NCBI GenBank assembly: GCA_028707635.1
Contig: JAQWAQ010000014.1
Location: 1 to 39,528, forward strand
Direction of reading: 5' to 3'
DNA: 39,528 bases
DNA from: Negativicutes bacterium
GTDB lineage: Bacteria > Bacillota > Negativicutes > JAAYSF01
Shown: positions 1-8,995 of the stretch, in pieces
Layout of the letters: every line of letters starts with the position of its first letter
Numbering within the stretch: position 1 is the first letter of the stretch
Translations under genes and position numbers: made by a program
The notes under the pieces: model-generated
What the model was told of the DNA's origin: nothing
What the model saw: the letters and a program-made list of their open reading frames with translations, nothing else
Databases searched by the model: none

Positions 1-2
1 AT

Positions 3-896
3 CCTGATTCGATTTGTCATGATACATTAGAGGCGAGTTACTATGATACTCCCCGGCATGCGCTCAGGAAGGCCAAACTGGCTTATCGTATTCGCCGCGA
101 AGGCGGACGGTGGGTTTCAACAGTAAAGGGGTGCGGGTCATCAGCTGGTGGGCTTCATACCCGCCAGGAGTGGAATATTGTTGTCGAAGACTGTGCGGCC
201 AGCGTTGAGCCCTTTTTAACGACACCGATTGGTGAGAAGCTTCGGGAGACAGTTGGTGATGATAAGCTTGAACTACTCTTTATCACCCGATTTGAACGAC
301 GCACACTGCTGATAAAAACAGCTGACGGCAGTCTTGTTGAAGCAGCCGCCGACCGCGGTGAGATTATTGTCGATGATCAACGTGAACCCATCATGGAGTT
401 GGAACTTGAGATCAAAGAAGGCAATGCTGCGGCCCTGCTTGATTTGGGAGCAACACTTGCCGAGCGGTATCCACTGTTGCTGGAGCCGCGCAGTAAGTAT
501 TACCGGGGGCTGCTGCTGGCGGGAATTGAGCAGCAGGATGATTGTATCCAAGTTGTTCCAGTAGCCGTTGAGGGCGGAAACTGTGCCTCGCTCATCAAGG
601 CTATTACGCAGGTATTAAATGCTAAAGCCTATTTTATCCGCCAGGCTGATCAGGAGGAAAGTCTCCAGAGGTTACAGGAGAGTCTTGATTATCTGCTGAT
701 ATTTTTGGGTGTACTCCAACGAGATATGCCGGAACTATTATATGAAGATGTAAAAGCTGGCTTGTTCCAGTTTCAGCAAGAAGTTCACAACAAGCAAGGC
801 GCTGCTTTAGCAACTGTGCTTGGTACAGGTCGGTATACGGCACTACTGTTAAAGATGTGGGCTTGGGCAGCGAAAAGAACCCCAGAAGGTGATTAA
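3..896 (+). CDS. CYTH domain protein with a short CHAD-like tail (5' end outside window)
   Basis: The frame is open from the window edge to the TAA at 894-896, giving 297 residues, so the start lies upstream. The N-terminal part has CYTH (triphosphate tunnel metalloenzyme) features: YYDTP, then AYRIRREGGRW and STVKG, and the acidic strand MELELEIKEG, which matches the ExExK-type metal and phosphate-binding strands of the family. CYTH proteins usually hydrolyse inorganic or organic triphosphates. The C-terminal 100 or so residues end in LGTGRYTALLLKMWAW, like the last helices of CHAD domains, which bind polyphosphate. This tail is shorter than a normal CHAD domain of 200 or more residues. The gene converges on ppdK and shares a bidirectional terminator with it. 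The family call is firm; the substrate is unknown. Confidence 0.8.
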   Translation, partial: PDSICHDTLEASYYDTPRHALRKAKLAYRIRREGGRWVSTVKGCGSSAGGLHTRQEWNIVVEDCAASVEPFLTTPIGEKLRETVGDDKLELLFITRFERRTLLIKTADGSLVEAAADRGEIIVDDQREPIMELELEIKEGNAAALLDLGATLAERYPLLLEPRSKYYRGLLLAGIEQQDDCIQVVPVAVEGGNCASLIKAITQVLNAKAYFIRQADQEESLQRLQESLDYLLIFLGVLQRDMPELLYEDVKAGLFQFQQEVHNKQGAALATVLGTGRYTALLLKMWAWAAKRTPEGD

Positions 897-916
897 ACGC
901 CTTCTGGGGTTCTTTT
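876..916. terminator. Bidirectional intrinsic terminator between the CYTH gene and ppdK
   Basis: The arms at 876-891 and 898-913 pair over 16 bp with one mismatch (AGAACCCCAGAAGG with its complement). A T-run follows on the plus strand (913-916), and an A-run precedes it (873-876) that reads as T on the minus strand. The plus-strand stop codon lies in the loop. Confidence 0.85.
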
Positions 917-922
917 ACATTA

Positions 923-3583
923 TTATCTTGTGCCGAAGTTTTCGCCTTGGCTTACGGCTGCTTGGGCTGCAGCTAAGCGGGCAATGGGTACCCGATAGGG
1001 TGAGCAGCTGACGAAATCCAGACCAATTTGATGACAGAATTCGACTGAGCTTGGGTCACCGCCATGTTCGCCGCAAATGCCGATGAGGAGATTTGGTCGT
1101 GTTTTCCGGCCGCCTTCGACGGCAATTTTCATCAATTTGCCAACACCTTTGCGGTCAAGTACGGCAAAAGGATTGTCTTTGAGGATCTTCAGTCTCAGGT
1201 AGTCAGGCAGGAATTTTCCTTCGGCATCGTCGCGGCTGAAGCCGAGGCAAGTTTGAGTTAGGTCGTTGGTGCCAAAGCTGAAGAACTCTGCAGACTCAGC
1301 AAGTTCGTCAGCTAGCAGGGCAGCTCGCGGCAATTCAATCATAGTGCCGCTGGTATAGTGGAAGCTGACCTTGCCTTCAGTCATGACCTCTTTAGCAATC
1401 TGGTCAATCTTTTCTTTAAAGAAGACCATTTCTTCCTTGCTAAGGGTAAGGGGAACTTCTACTTCAGGTAATACCGTGTAGCCCTCTTTGGTCAAGCGAG
1501 CAGCAGCATTAAAGATGGCCCGTATTTGCATTTCGTAAATTTCTGGGAAGGTGATGCCTAATCGGCAGCCACGATGGCCAAGCATCGGGTTAAATTCATG
1601 AAGCTGTTTAACCTTCTTCAGCATGATCGCTTGTTTGGCTAGAAGAGCTGGGTTCTCGCCTGATGTACGCAGACGGGTCGTTTCGATAAGCAGTTCTTCC
1701 ATGCTCGGCAAAAACTCATGAAGAGGTGGGTCAAGCAGACGAATACAAACAGGATAACCTTCCATGGCTTTTAAGATACCATAGAAATCGCCTTCCTGAA
1801 TTGGCAGCAGGTGGGAGAGTGCCTCTTGGCGTTCTTCCAGTGTTTCGGCCAGAATCATTTTCTGAACAAAAGGCAGACGCGCTTGTTCCATAAACATATG
1901 CTCGGTACGAGTTAACCCAATTCCTTTTGCGCCAAATTCTCGGGCCTTCAGAGCATCTTCCGGGGTATCGGCGTTGGCCCGTACCACAAGGTGTTTCAAT
2001 TCATCAGCCCATGTGAGCAGTTCCAGGTATTCAGGGGAAAGTACCGGGTCTTTCATTGGAACATCACCGATGATTACCCGTCCGGTGGAGCCGTCAATAG
2101 AGAGGGCCTCGCCTTCTTTAATTGTCAAATTGCCTATCGTGAGCTGACGGTTGGTGTAATCAATCTTTAGGGCATCACAGCCGCAGACACAAGGTTTTCC
2201 CATGCCGCGGGCCACAACGGCCGCGTGACTTGTCATGCCGCCCCGGCTGGTCAAAACGCCTTGGGCTGTAACAATGCCGTGAATATCGTCAGGTGTGGTC
2301 TCAGTTCTCACGAGCAGGACTTTTTTGCCGGCTTTTGCTTGCATTTCCGCGGTGTCGGCGTCAAATACCACTGTGCCGGACGCTGCCCCAGGTGAGGCCG
2401 GTAAGCCTGTAGCTACAACATTGAGTTTTATAGAACTATCAATCTGACGGTGCAGCAGTTGGTCCAGTTGTCCTGGTTCAACGAGCAGAATAGCATCTTG
2501 CTTGCTAATCAAGCCCTCGATTACCAGGTCGTGGGCTACTTTTACCGCTGCATGGGCAGTGCGTTTGCCGTTTCTGGTTTGCAGCATAAAAAGTTTACCT
2601 TTTTCAATGGTAAATTCGATATCCTGCATGTTGCGATAGTGTTTTTCCAGGGTATTGGCGATTTGAGAGAACTGGGTGAAAATTTCCGGCATCTCATCTT
2701 TTAATTTTGAAATTGGTTGTGGAGTCCGGATTCCAGCGACAACATCTTCGCCCTGGGCATTGGTTAAGTATTCACCATATAATAGGTTTTCACCAGTCGA
2801 CGGGTTTCTAGTAAAGGCTACGCCAGTTCCGCAGTCGTTACCCATATTCCCAAATACCATCGATTGAATGTTGACGGCTGTGCCAAGTTCGTGGTCGATT
2901 TTATTCAGGTTGCGGTAGATAATAGCTCGGTCGTTATTCCAGGAGCGGAAAACGGCTTCCAGGGCCATAAACAGCTGCTCCATCGGGTCTTCCGGGAAGG
3001 AGCGGCCGGCTTTCTGCTCGACAAGTTCTTTATAAGCGTCAATAATGTCGCGCAGCGATTCCGGAGTCAGCTCTTGGTCATATGTAATGCCCTGCCGGTC
3101 CTTTTGCCGGCTTAAGATAAATTCAAAGTCATGTTTTTCAATATTAAGCACAACATCGGAGAACATTTGGATAAAGCGCCGGTAAGCATCATAGGCAAAG
3201 CGGAGATTACCGGTGTTTTTAGCCAAACCTTGGACAGTCTGTTCGTTTAGGCCAAGATTTAAGATGGTATCCATCATGCCGGGCATCGAAAATACGGCCC
3301 CAGAGCGTACTGATACCAACAGCGGATTCGTTATGTCGCCAAATTTCTTGCCTGTTTGCTGTTCAAGTGTAATTAGATTGCGGCGGACTTCATCTTCTAA
3401 ACCGGCCGGAAGCTGTTGGCCTGCTTTATAATACTGGCGGCAAGCTTCGGTTGTAATCGTCATTCCCGGAGGTACAGGCAGGCCGATGTTAGTCATCTCG
3501 GCTAAATTTGCTCCTTTGCCTCCCAATAGCACACGCATATCGGCGCTGCCTTCCTGAAATAGGTATACATACTTAATTGACAC
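923..3583 (-). CDS. ppdK: Pyruvate, phosphate dikinase
   Basis: This 886-residue protein is full length for PPDK, which interconverts pyruvate + ATP + Pi and PEP + AMP + PPi in the cytosol. The N-terminal ATP-grasp domain begins FQEGSADMRVLLGGKGANLAEM. The phosphohistidine swivel domain carries GGMTSHAAVVARGMGKPC, with catalytic His453 and, two residues before it, Thr451, the position phosphorylated by the PPDK regulatory protein in this family. The C-terminal PEP/pyruvate barrel contains GICGEHGGDPSSVEF with the catalytic Cys. The start is GTG at 3583, which shares one base with the TAG of the upstream gene (TAGTG). A GGAG lies about ten bases ahead, so translational coupling is likely. It is the last gene of a ccpN - ppdR - ppdK operon. 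Confidence 0.97.
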   Translation of the reverse strand: MSIKYVYLFQEGSADMRVLLGGKGANLAEMTNIGLPVPPGMTITTEACRQYYKAGQQLPAGLEDEVRRNLITLEQQTGKKFGDITNPLLVSVRSGAVFSMPGMMDTILNLGLNEQTVQGLAKNTGNLRFAYDAYRRFIQMFSDVVLNIEKHDFEFILSRQKDRQGITYDQELTPESLRDIIDAYKELVEQKAGRSFPEDPMEQLFMALEAVFRSWNNDRAIIYRNLNKIDHELGTAVNIQSMVFGNMGNDCGTGVAFTRNPSTGENLLYGEYLTNAQGEDVVAGIRTPQPISKLKDEMPEIFTQFSQIANTLEKHYRNMQDIEFTIEKGKLFMLQTRNGKRTAHAAVKVAHDLVIEGLISKQDAILLVEPGQLDQLLHRQIDSSIKLNVVATGLPASPGAASGTVVFDADTAEMQAKAGKKVLLVRTETTPDDIHGIVTAQGVLTSRGGMTSHAAVVARGMGKPCVCGCDALKIDYTNRQLTIGNLTIKEGEALSIDGSTGRVIIGDVPMKDPVLSPEYLELLTWADELKHLVVRANADTPEDALKAREFGAKGIGLTRTEHMFMEQARLPFVQKMILAETLEERQEALSHLLPIQEGDFYGILKAMEGYPVCIRLLDPPLHEFLPSMEELLIETTRLRTSGENPALLAKQAIMLKKVKQLHEFNPMLGHRGCRLGITFPEIYEMQIRAIFNAAARLTKEGYTVLPEVEVPLTLSKEEMVFFKEKIDQIAKEVMTEGKVSFHYTSGTMIELPRAALLADELAESAEFFSFGTNDLTQTCLGFSRDDAEGKFLPDYLRLKILKDNPFAVLDRKGVGKLMKIAVEGGRKTRPNLLIGICGEHGGDPSSVEFCHQIGLDFVSCSPYRVPIARLAAAQAAVSQGENFGTR

Positions 3584-4419
3584 TAGCGATCTTCTCCTTT
3601 TCCTTTACGGTAAAATTCAAGGACCTTGGCGGCTGTTTCCTCGGTAGCCTTGTTGGTGACATCAATGACCGGACAGCCTATTCTACGCATAATTCTGTCG
3701 GCATATTCCAATTCTTCTAGAATTCTTTCATAGTTCGCATAGTCGGCGGTTTGGGCCAAGCCCATGGCCTTTAGGCGTTCTTTGCGTATCTCAAAAAGCA
3801 ACGCTGGTTTTATTGTCAGGCCGACTACTTTACGGGGTGAGACCTGGAATAATTCCTGCGGTGGTGGTACTTCGGGAACGAGCGGCATATTGGCCGCTTT
3901 TAATCCTTGATGAGCAAGATAAATACACAGTGGTGTTTTAGAAGTTCGCGAGACACCGGTAATGACAATATCGGCTCTTAGTAGACCGCGTGGTTCTTTG
4001 CCGTCGTCGAATTTAACAGCAAATTCAAGGGCCTCTATTTTATTGAAATACTCTTCATCAATTTTGCGAAGAAGACCTGGTTGGTTTTTAGGTTTGGTAT
4101 GGGCAACTTGATTAATGGCCTTGACCATAGGGCCCATTACATCGACAGTCGTCAGCCCCAGATCATGGGCTTTTTCTTCTAAAAAGGCCGTAAGATCAGG
4201 ACGTACCAAGGTATAAACAACGATTGCATGGGCTTCGTGGGCCTCCAGCAGTGCTTCTTCTACCTGACGGGTGGAAATCAAATAAGGAACGCGGCGCATG
4301 TCAATATGACCTGCGTCAAATTGACTGGCAGCTGCTTTGACTAGCATCTCGCCTGTTTCACCGATGGAATCTGATAATATATACACGATGGGGGAGCGGC
4401 TATGTAATTTAAGATTAAT
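3583..4419 (-). CDS. ppdR: PPDK regulatory protein (bifunctional kinase/pyrophosphorylase, DUF299)
   Basis: This protein switches PPDK off and on by ADP-dependent phosphorylation and Pi-dependent dephosphorylation of the Thr next to its catalytic His. It carries the family motifs VYILSDSIGETGE near the N-terminus and the P-loop-like GVSRTSKTPLCIYLA, 144-151 residues after the GTG at 4386. That GTG lies inside the conserved first strand and has no ribosome binding site. A clean AGGAGG (4427-4432) sits 7 bases before an ATT codon at 4419-4417, in frame, which gives a 278-residue protein of normal family length. I therefore annotate the ATT start. It lies between ccpN and ppdK, its presumed target; a ccpN-yqfL arrangement is known in Bacillus subtilis. 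The family call is firm; the start is an inference. Confidence 0.92.
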   Translation of the reverse strand: MNLKLHSRSPIVYILSDSIGETGEMLVKAAASQFDAGHIDMRRVPYLISTRQVEEALLEAHEAHAIVVYTLVRPDLTAFLEEKAHDLGLTTVDVMGPMVKAINQVAHTKPKNQPGLLRKIDEEYFNKIEALEFAVKFDDGKEPRGLLRADIVITGVSRTSKTPLCIYLAHQGLKAANMPLVPEVPPPQELFQVSPRKVVGLTIKPALLFEIRKERLKAMGLAQTADYANYERILEELEYADRIMRRIGCPVIDVTNKATEETAAKVLEFYRKGKGEDR

Positions 4420-4457
4420 TGCGATTCCTCCTTTTGCAATTATATCAAATGCGAACC

Positions 4458-5105
4458 TTATTCTTTATTTTCCACAAGTTGAACGAATAGACGGGTGATG
4501 TTGGTTTTGGTAAATCGCCCGACTACTTGGAGCTTTTCCTTGCCGTTGACTTGTACTGCATCAACAACAGGCAGTGAATCTACCTGGTGGGTGATGAGCT
4601 TTTGAGCGGCCCGCAATACTGATTCTTGCGGTGAGGTTACAATGATATTGGGCATACGGGTCATGACAACAGTGACTGGCATGTCACTGATATTTTTCCC
4701 GCCCATAGTCGATTTCAGGAGGTCTTTGCGTGATACTACCCCTTCTAGGCAGCTTCCCTCAGATACGATGAACACTGTGCCGACGTCTTCAATAAACATT
4801 GTGACAATAGCGTCATAAACAGAACAGTTTTCTCGCACTACAATTGGTATAGAGTGGATTTCGCCAACCCGAAAGCGGCCAAGGGTCGAGGCAATCAGGT
4901 CAGTAGGGTTCTTTCCGGTAACGTAATAACCAACTCTCGGCCTTGCACCGAGGAGTCCGGAACGTGTTAAAATGGCTAAATCCGGCCGCAGCGCCGCCCG
5001 GCTCAGATTCACTTTTTCAGCAATCTGATTGCCGGTAATCGGGCCGTAGGTTTTTACAATATCCAAGATAGTGCTTTGTCGAGGTGTTAGTTCGATATGA
5101 TTCAC
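4458..5105 (-). CDS. ccpN: CcpN-type repressor (winged helix plus CBS pair)
   Basis: This 215-residue protein starts at GTG 5105. Residues 1-65 form a DeoR-like winged helix (LTPRQSTILDIVKTYGPITGNQIAEKV, then LSRAALRPDLAIL). Two CBS motifs follow (SVYDAIVTMFIEDVGTVFIV and SVLRAAQKLITHQVDSLPVV), a fold that binds adenine nucleotides. The architecture and length match CcpN (YqzB) of B. subtilis, which represses gluconeogenic genes. Heading the ppdR-ppdK operon fits a role in switching PEP/pyruvate flux, and autoregulation is plausible. The ribosome binding site is AAAGG with a short spacer. The divergent neighbour is an M48 protease. Confidence 0.9.
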   Translation of the reverse strand: MNHIELTPRQSTILDIVKTYGPITGNQIAEKVNLSRAALRPDLAILTRSGLLGARPRVGYYVTGKNPTDLIASTLGRFRVGEIHSIPIVVRENCSVYDAIVTMFIEDVGTVFIVSEGSCLEGVVSRKDLLKSTMGGKNISDMPVTVVMTRMPNIIVTSPQESVLRAAQKLITHQVDSLPVVDAVQVNGKEKLQVVGRFTKTNITRLFVQLVENKE

Positions 5106-5150
5106 CTGCCTTTCGTTATATGCAGCATTTATTAAAACAATAATACATAT

Positions 5151-5185
5151 ATTATACTATATTTACAGCATAATACCTGCATAAT
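5151..5185 (-). promoter_or_regulatory. ccpN promoter region with a tandem 7-bp repeat
   Basis: On the minus strand a TATAAT -10 hexamer occupies 5156-5151. The -35 position has no consensus match. Instead the 7-mer GCATAAT occurs twice on the plus strand, at 5168-5174 and 5179-5185, exactly 11 bp apart and overlapping the -35 region. One-helical-turn spacing suggests a regulator binding site, possibly CcpN itself; the identity of the regulator is inferred. Confidence 0.4.
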
Positions 5186-5321
5186 TGCAATAAAATTTCC
5201 TATTAATAGTAACTTAAATAATAAATAACCCATATGGAATATGATGGATAGGGCTTTAGAAAGGATTTAAATAGTTATTGGTAGAATAATAGAATAGATT
5301 TACAATAGAGGAAGTGATAGG

Positions 5322-6362
5322 ATGCCGCAATGTTTACGCCGGGTCATAGCCTTACTAATTTGTTTTGTTTTTGCCTTGAATATGGCCGGTTTGCCTAAGG
5401 CTGAAGCATTTTCCCTAATTAGCACAAAACAGGAAGTCGCTATTGGCCGTGATGTTGCCCAGCAGCTTGAAAAGCAATATGGCCTTGTCGAGGATCGTGA
5501 ATTACAGGAACGAGTGAACAGGATCGGCCAGAGTATGGTTGCTGTGAGTGACCGTAAAAGTTTGACGTATAGCTTTAAAGTCCTTAATTCTAAAGAAGTC
5601 AATGCATTGGCCGCACCGGGGGGCTATGTCTATGTTTTTCAAGGGTTAGTTGATCTGATGCCGTCCGATGACGAACTGGCCGGAGTTATCGGCCATGAAA
5701 TTGGCCACATAACAGAACGCCACACAGTTAAGCAAATGGAAAAAAGCTTAGGGATGGGGATCTTGTTTGGCGCAGTTTTCGGGAGTAATGGTGTTCTGCT
5801 CCAAAACCTGGCTCTTAACGCCATTATGGCGGGTTATAGTCGGGATGATGAGCGCGAATCCGATAAGTTAGGCTTCCTCCATTCGTACAAGGCAGGGTAT
5901 AACCCTTACAGTATGGTAATGGGCTTACAAAAATTATCCGAGCTTAATCAAAAGTATCAACAGAATTTATTCTCTGACCATCCGGAAGGGCGGGCCAGAG
6001 TGGCGTTAGTAAAGAAATATATGGATGAGGCCAAGATTAGGCCGCAGGTTGTCTTGCTCGAGGAGGGAAATTCAGCCCAAATTCTTGATGGCGAATGGAA
6101 GTTACCGCCTATAACGGCAACATTTGATGGGTATAAGCCTTTACTCCGGGCCTACTTTGCAGCGGGAACGCTCTATAGGTTAAGTCAGCTTGCTGATTAC
6201 TCGGATGATAAGTTTATCACCGAAAGTGATGGCACGAACTGTACCATTTATTATGATGACCAGAAAGTAATCACCTTAACACCGGACGATGCTGCAGCCA
6301 GCGGTACAAGTGTAATGGATTTTGCCGGATCATACATAGCTAAAATTAAAGAGTGGAAATAA
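5322..6362 (+). CDS. Secreted or membrane-anchored M48 family metalloprotease
   Basis: This 346-residue protein has an N-terminal hydrophobic signal segment (about residues 7-29, ending in KAEAFS). The zinc motif HEIGH is at residues 125-129 in GVIGHEIGHITERH, and a downstream DERESDKLG supplies the third zinc ligand (Glu), as in the M48/BepA-YcaL group. The upstream segment ALAAPGGYVYVFQGL is also typical. These proteases act outside the cytoplasmic membrane on misfolded or lipoprotein substrates; the substrate here is unknown. The C-terminal 100 residues are not recognised. The start ATG follows a GAGGAAGTGATAGG ribosome binding site. It is monocistronic, divergent from ccpN, and closed by a strong terminator. 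Confidence 0.9.
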   Translation: MPQCLRRVIALLICFVFALNMAGLPKAEAFSLISTKQEVAIGRDVAQQLEKQYGLVEDRELQERVNRIGQSMVAVSDRKSLTYSFKVLNSKEVNALAAPGGYVYVFQGLVDLMPSDDELAGVIGHEIGHITERHTVKQMEKSLGMGILFGAVFGSNGVLLQNLALNAIMAGYSRDDERESDKLGFLHSYKAGYNPYSMVMGLQKLSELNQKYQQNLFSDHPEGRARVALVKKYMDEAKIRPQVVLLEEGNSAQILDGEWKLPPITATFDGYKPLLRAYFAAGTLYRLSQLADYSDDKFITESDGTNCTIYYDDQKVITLTPDDAAASGTSVMDFAGSYIAKIKEWK

Positions 6363-6383
6363 AGTGAGACTTAGAGAAGGGGA

Positions 6384-6438
6384 AAAGACCTCCTGTTGTA
6401 GAGATTATCATTCTACAACAGGAGGTCTTTAATTTTTT
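6384..6438 (+). terminator. Strong intrinsic terminator after the M48 gene
   Basis: A perfect 19-bp stem (arms 6384-6402 and 6412-6430) with a 9-base loop is followed by AATTTTTT. It isolates the protease gene from the glycogen operon. Confidence 0.92.
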
Positions 6439-6474
6439 AAAAGACGAATATTTAAAAAAACTTTTTCATAATGT

Positions 6475-6500
6475 GTTATACGCCGCTGAGGGCGCATAGC
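6475..6500 (+). promoter_or_regulatory. Leader hairpin upstream of the glycogen operon
   Basis: The arms GTTATACGCC (6475-6484) and GGCGCATAGC (6491-6500) pair over 10 bp with two G-U wobbles and a 6-base loop. It lies 38 bases before the first glgC start, is not followed by a T-run, and is probably in the transcript leader. Its function is unknown. Confidence 0.35.
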
Positions 6501-6538
6501 AATATAGAGTGCATCTTTTTAGAGTTAGGGAGGGTATT

Positions 6539-7732
6539 ATGCGTAAAAAAGAGTGTATCGCAATGATTTTGGCTGGTGGGCAAGGGAGCCGATTGGGACT
6601 GTTGACCAAAAAAGTAGCCAAACCAGCTGTGCCGTTTGGCGGCAAATATCGTATTATTGATTTCACGTTAAGCAATTGCCGTAATTCCCAAATCGACACA
6701 GTGGGTGTTCTAACCCAGTACCAGCCATTTGCCTTAAATAGCTATATCGGGCTTGGCAGTGCTTGGGATTTAGATCACAGGGATGGCGGTGCATTTACGC
6801 TGCCGCCGTATACTAAAGAGAGCGGGGCCGAGTGGTATAAAGGGACGGCTGATGCCATATGGCAAAATATCCATTTTATTGAACGCTATAACCCCAGCTA
6901 TGTGCTGGTGCTGTCAGGTGACCATATCTACACAATGGATTATGCCAAAATGATTGATTATCATAAGGCAAAAAAGGCTGATGCCACCATTTCGGTACTT
7001 GAAGTGCCTTGGAATGAAGCAAGTCGGTTTGGAATCATGAGTACCGCCGATACAGGCCGAATCACCGATTTTCAGGAAAAACCAGCTAATCCTAACAGCA
7101 ATTTAGCCTCCATGGGAATCTATATTTTCAATTGGAAACACCTTAAAAAACATCTGGAGGAAGACAGTAATGATTTCACCTCTAGCCATGACTTTGGTAA
7201 GAATGTCATTCCTAAGATGCTTGGGGAAGGTCATCGCCTATTTGCTTATCCGTTTCAAGGCTATTGGAAGGATGTCGGTACTGTCGACAGTTTCTGGGAA
7301 GCAAATATGGATTTATTGGCTGAGGAGCCTCAGCTTGATATCTATAATCCTGATTGGAGGATTTATTCGGTCAATCCTACGCGGCCGCCTCACTATATTG
7401 CGGCTGGTGCCAAAGTAAGCCGCTCACTGATCAGCGAGGGGTGTTTGATTTTGGGCGAGGTCGAGGATTCGGTAATCTTCCCGGGGGTTTGTATTGGCGA
7501 AGGAGCAAGGATTATCAAGTCGATTGTAATGCCGTATGTGAATATTGGAGCAGGTGTGCAAACTTATCAAGCCATTATTGGCAAGCGTGTCGTTGTTGAA
7601 GAGGGAGCCCGGGTAGGCTGGGCCGGATCGAGCATGAGTCCGGACATAACAGTCGTTGCCGAGAACGCTGTCATTGGGCGGGGGATGGAATGGGGGCCTG
7701 AAGGGGTCATTCCTAAAAAGAATGTTGGCTAG
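6539..7732 (+). CDS. glgC: Glucose-1-phosphate adenylyltransferase, catalytic subunit (first copy)
   Basis: Makes ADP-glucose from glucose-1-phosphate and ATP, the committed step of glycogen synthesis. The 397-residue protein carries the nucleotidyltransferase loop [19 protein letters not shown], then [14 protein letters not shown], the sugar-phosphate site [13 protein letters not shown], the metal-site segment [10 protein letters not shown] and [17 protein letters not shown] left-handed beta-helix with hexapeptide repeats makes up the last 120 or so residues. I chose ATG 6539, with GGGAGGG 6 bases upstream, over GTG 6509. It opens the operon and is followed after 40 bases by a GlgD partner. 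A second glgC at 13411 is closely similar. GlgC/GlgD pairs form hetero-oligomers in other Firmicutes. Confidence 0.96.
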   Translation: MRKKECIAMILAGGQGSRLGLLTKKVAKPAVPFGGKYRIIDFTLSNCRNSQIDTVGVLTQYQPFALNSYIGLGSAWDLDHRDGGAFTLPPYTKESGAEWYKGTADAIWQNIHFIERYNPSYVLVLSGDHIYTMDYAKMIDYHKAKKADATISVLEVPWNEASRFGIMSTADTGRITDFQEKPANPNSNLASMGIYIFNWKHLKKHLEEDSNDFTSSHDFGKNVIPKMLGEGHRLFAYPFQGYWKDVGTVDSFWEANMDLLAEEPQLDIYNPDWRIYSVNPTRPPHYIAAGAKVSRSLISEGCLILGEVEDSVIFPGVCIGEGARIIKSIVMPYVNIGAGVQTYQAIIGKRVVVEEGARVGWAGSSMSPDITVVAENAVIGRGMEWGPEGVIPKKNVG

Positions 7733-7772
7733 CAGATGCGTGGGGCGGAAAATTTACTAGGGAGGCTTATCA

Positions 7773-8882
7773 ATGCAAAATGTCATGGGAATTATCAATT
7801 TAAATGAGAGCGAGGAACTGCTGCGTGAGGTTACCAAGCATCGCCCGTTGGCGGCTGTTCCTTTTGCAGGGCGATACCGGGTTATTGATTTCATTTTATC
7901 TAGTATGGTCAATTCCGGCATCCAAAATGTTGGAATTTTGGTGCTGAGTAAATACCGGGCACTTATGGATCACCTGCGGTCTGGGAAAGAGTGGGATTTA
8001 GCCCGTAAACGCGACGGGCTATTCATTCTGCCGCCGGCAGAGACTCAGCCCTGCGGTTCTGGCGATATTGAGAATTTCTATCGAAATCTTGATTATATAA
8101 AAAGCAGCCGGCAGCAGTATGTATTAATTGCCGGCAGTAATACTATTTGTAATCTTAACTTTAAAAAAGCGTTTCAGTTTCACCAAGCCAAGCAAGCGGA
8201 TATTACTGTTTTATACAAAGAACAAGAGATTCAGCAGGATGACTTTAAGCATTGTGCCATCGTGGACTGTGATGCAGATGGCCGGATCGTTGACATGGCA
8301 GTAAATCCTTCCAGGCAGGAAAGCCGAAAAGTATCGATGAAGATGTACCTCATGGCCAAGACGACATTAATTGATCTGATTACTGACTGCGCTGCGCGGG
8401 GCGGTACCGACTTCTTGATGGACGGAATCGTAAAAAATGTTGGCAAGTTGGCTATTTACGGTTATCCCTATAAAGGGTTTATGGGCAGGATTCATTCTGT
8501 AGCAAGTTACTACCATCAGAATATGGAGCTTTTAAAACCGGACAGGTGGCAAGAGCTATTTTTTAAATCAGGTCCAATCTATACCAAAGTTAAAGATGAA
8601 GCGCCTGTAAAGTATAAAGAAAATGCTCACATCGCTAATGCCATGATTGCAAACGGATGTGTTATTGAGGGAACAGTTGAAAATAGCATTTTGTTTCGGG
8701 GTGTCAAAGTCGAACTTGGTGCCTATATTAAGGATAGTATTATTATGCAAAAGTGTACAATCGGAGCTAATGCCAAGCTAGAGAATGTTATTTGTGATAA
8801 AGATGTCTCCATATCAGCCGAAAAATGGCTGAAGGGTGAAGTTAATTATCCGCTTGTTATTGAAAAGGGAACAGTCATTTGA
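7773..8882 (+). CDS. glgD: GlgD, regulatory homologue of GlgC (first copy)
   Basis: This 369-residue protein is homologous to GlgC but lacks its N-terminal GGxGxRL catalytic loop: it begins MGIINLNESEELLREVTKHRPLAAVPFAGRYRVIDF. The aspartate of the GlgC SGDHIY motif is also replaced (AGSNTICNL). These are the hallmarks of GlgD, the non-catalytic or weakly catalytic partner that raises GlgC activity in Bacillus- and Clostridium-type enzymes. A beta-helix C-terminus with hexapeptide-like repeats is visible (ENSILFRGVKVELGAYIKDSI). It has a GGGAGGC ribosome binding site and lies between glgC and glgP. A paralogue is at 14625. Confidence 0.93.
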   Translation: MQNVMGIINLNESEELLREVTKHRPLAAVPFAGRYRVIDFILSSMVNSGIQNVGILVLSKYRALMDHLRSGKEWDLARKRDGLFILPPAETQPCGSGDIENFYRNLDYIKSSRQQYVLIAGSNTICNLNFKKAFQFHQAKQADITVLYKEQEIQQDDFKHCAIVDCDADGRIVDMAVNPSRQESRKVSMKMYLMAKTTLIDLITDCAARGGTDFLMDGIVKNVGKLAIYGYPYKGFMGRIHSVASYYHQNMELLKPDRWQELFFKSGPIYTKVKDEAPVKYKENAHIANAMIANGCVIEGTVENSILFRGVKVELGAYIKDSIIMQKCTIGANAKLENVICDKDVSISAEKWLKGEVNYPLVIEKGTVI

Positions 8883-8923
8883 AAAGTGTAAACAACTTGT
8901 TAAAATTCCATAATATAGAAGGA

Positions 8924-8940
8924 GTTTGCAGCCCGCAAAC
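8924..8940 (+). promoter_or_regulatory. Inverted repeat GTTTGC-N5-GCAAAC upstream of glgP
   Basis: Perfect 6-bp arms (8924-8929 and 8935-8940) sit in the 113-base gap between glgD and glgP, the largest gap in the operon. AT-rich sequence resembling a -10 (TATATTATAG) follows. It could be an operator or an mRNA hairpin that sets glgP expression apart; there is no T-run, so it is not a terminator. Confidence 0.35.
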
Positions 8941-8995
8941 CGAAGGGTATCTTATATTATAGTTAGTCATCAACAGTCATGATACGGAGGTGCTC

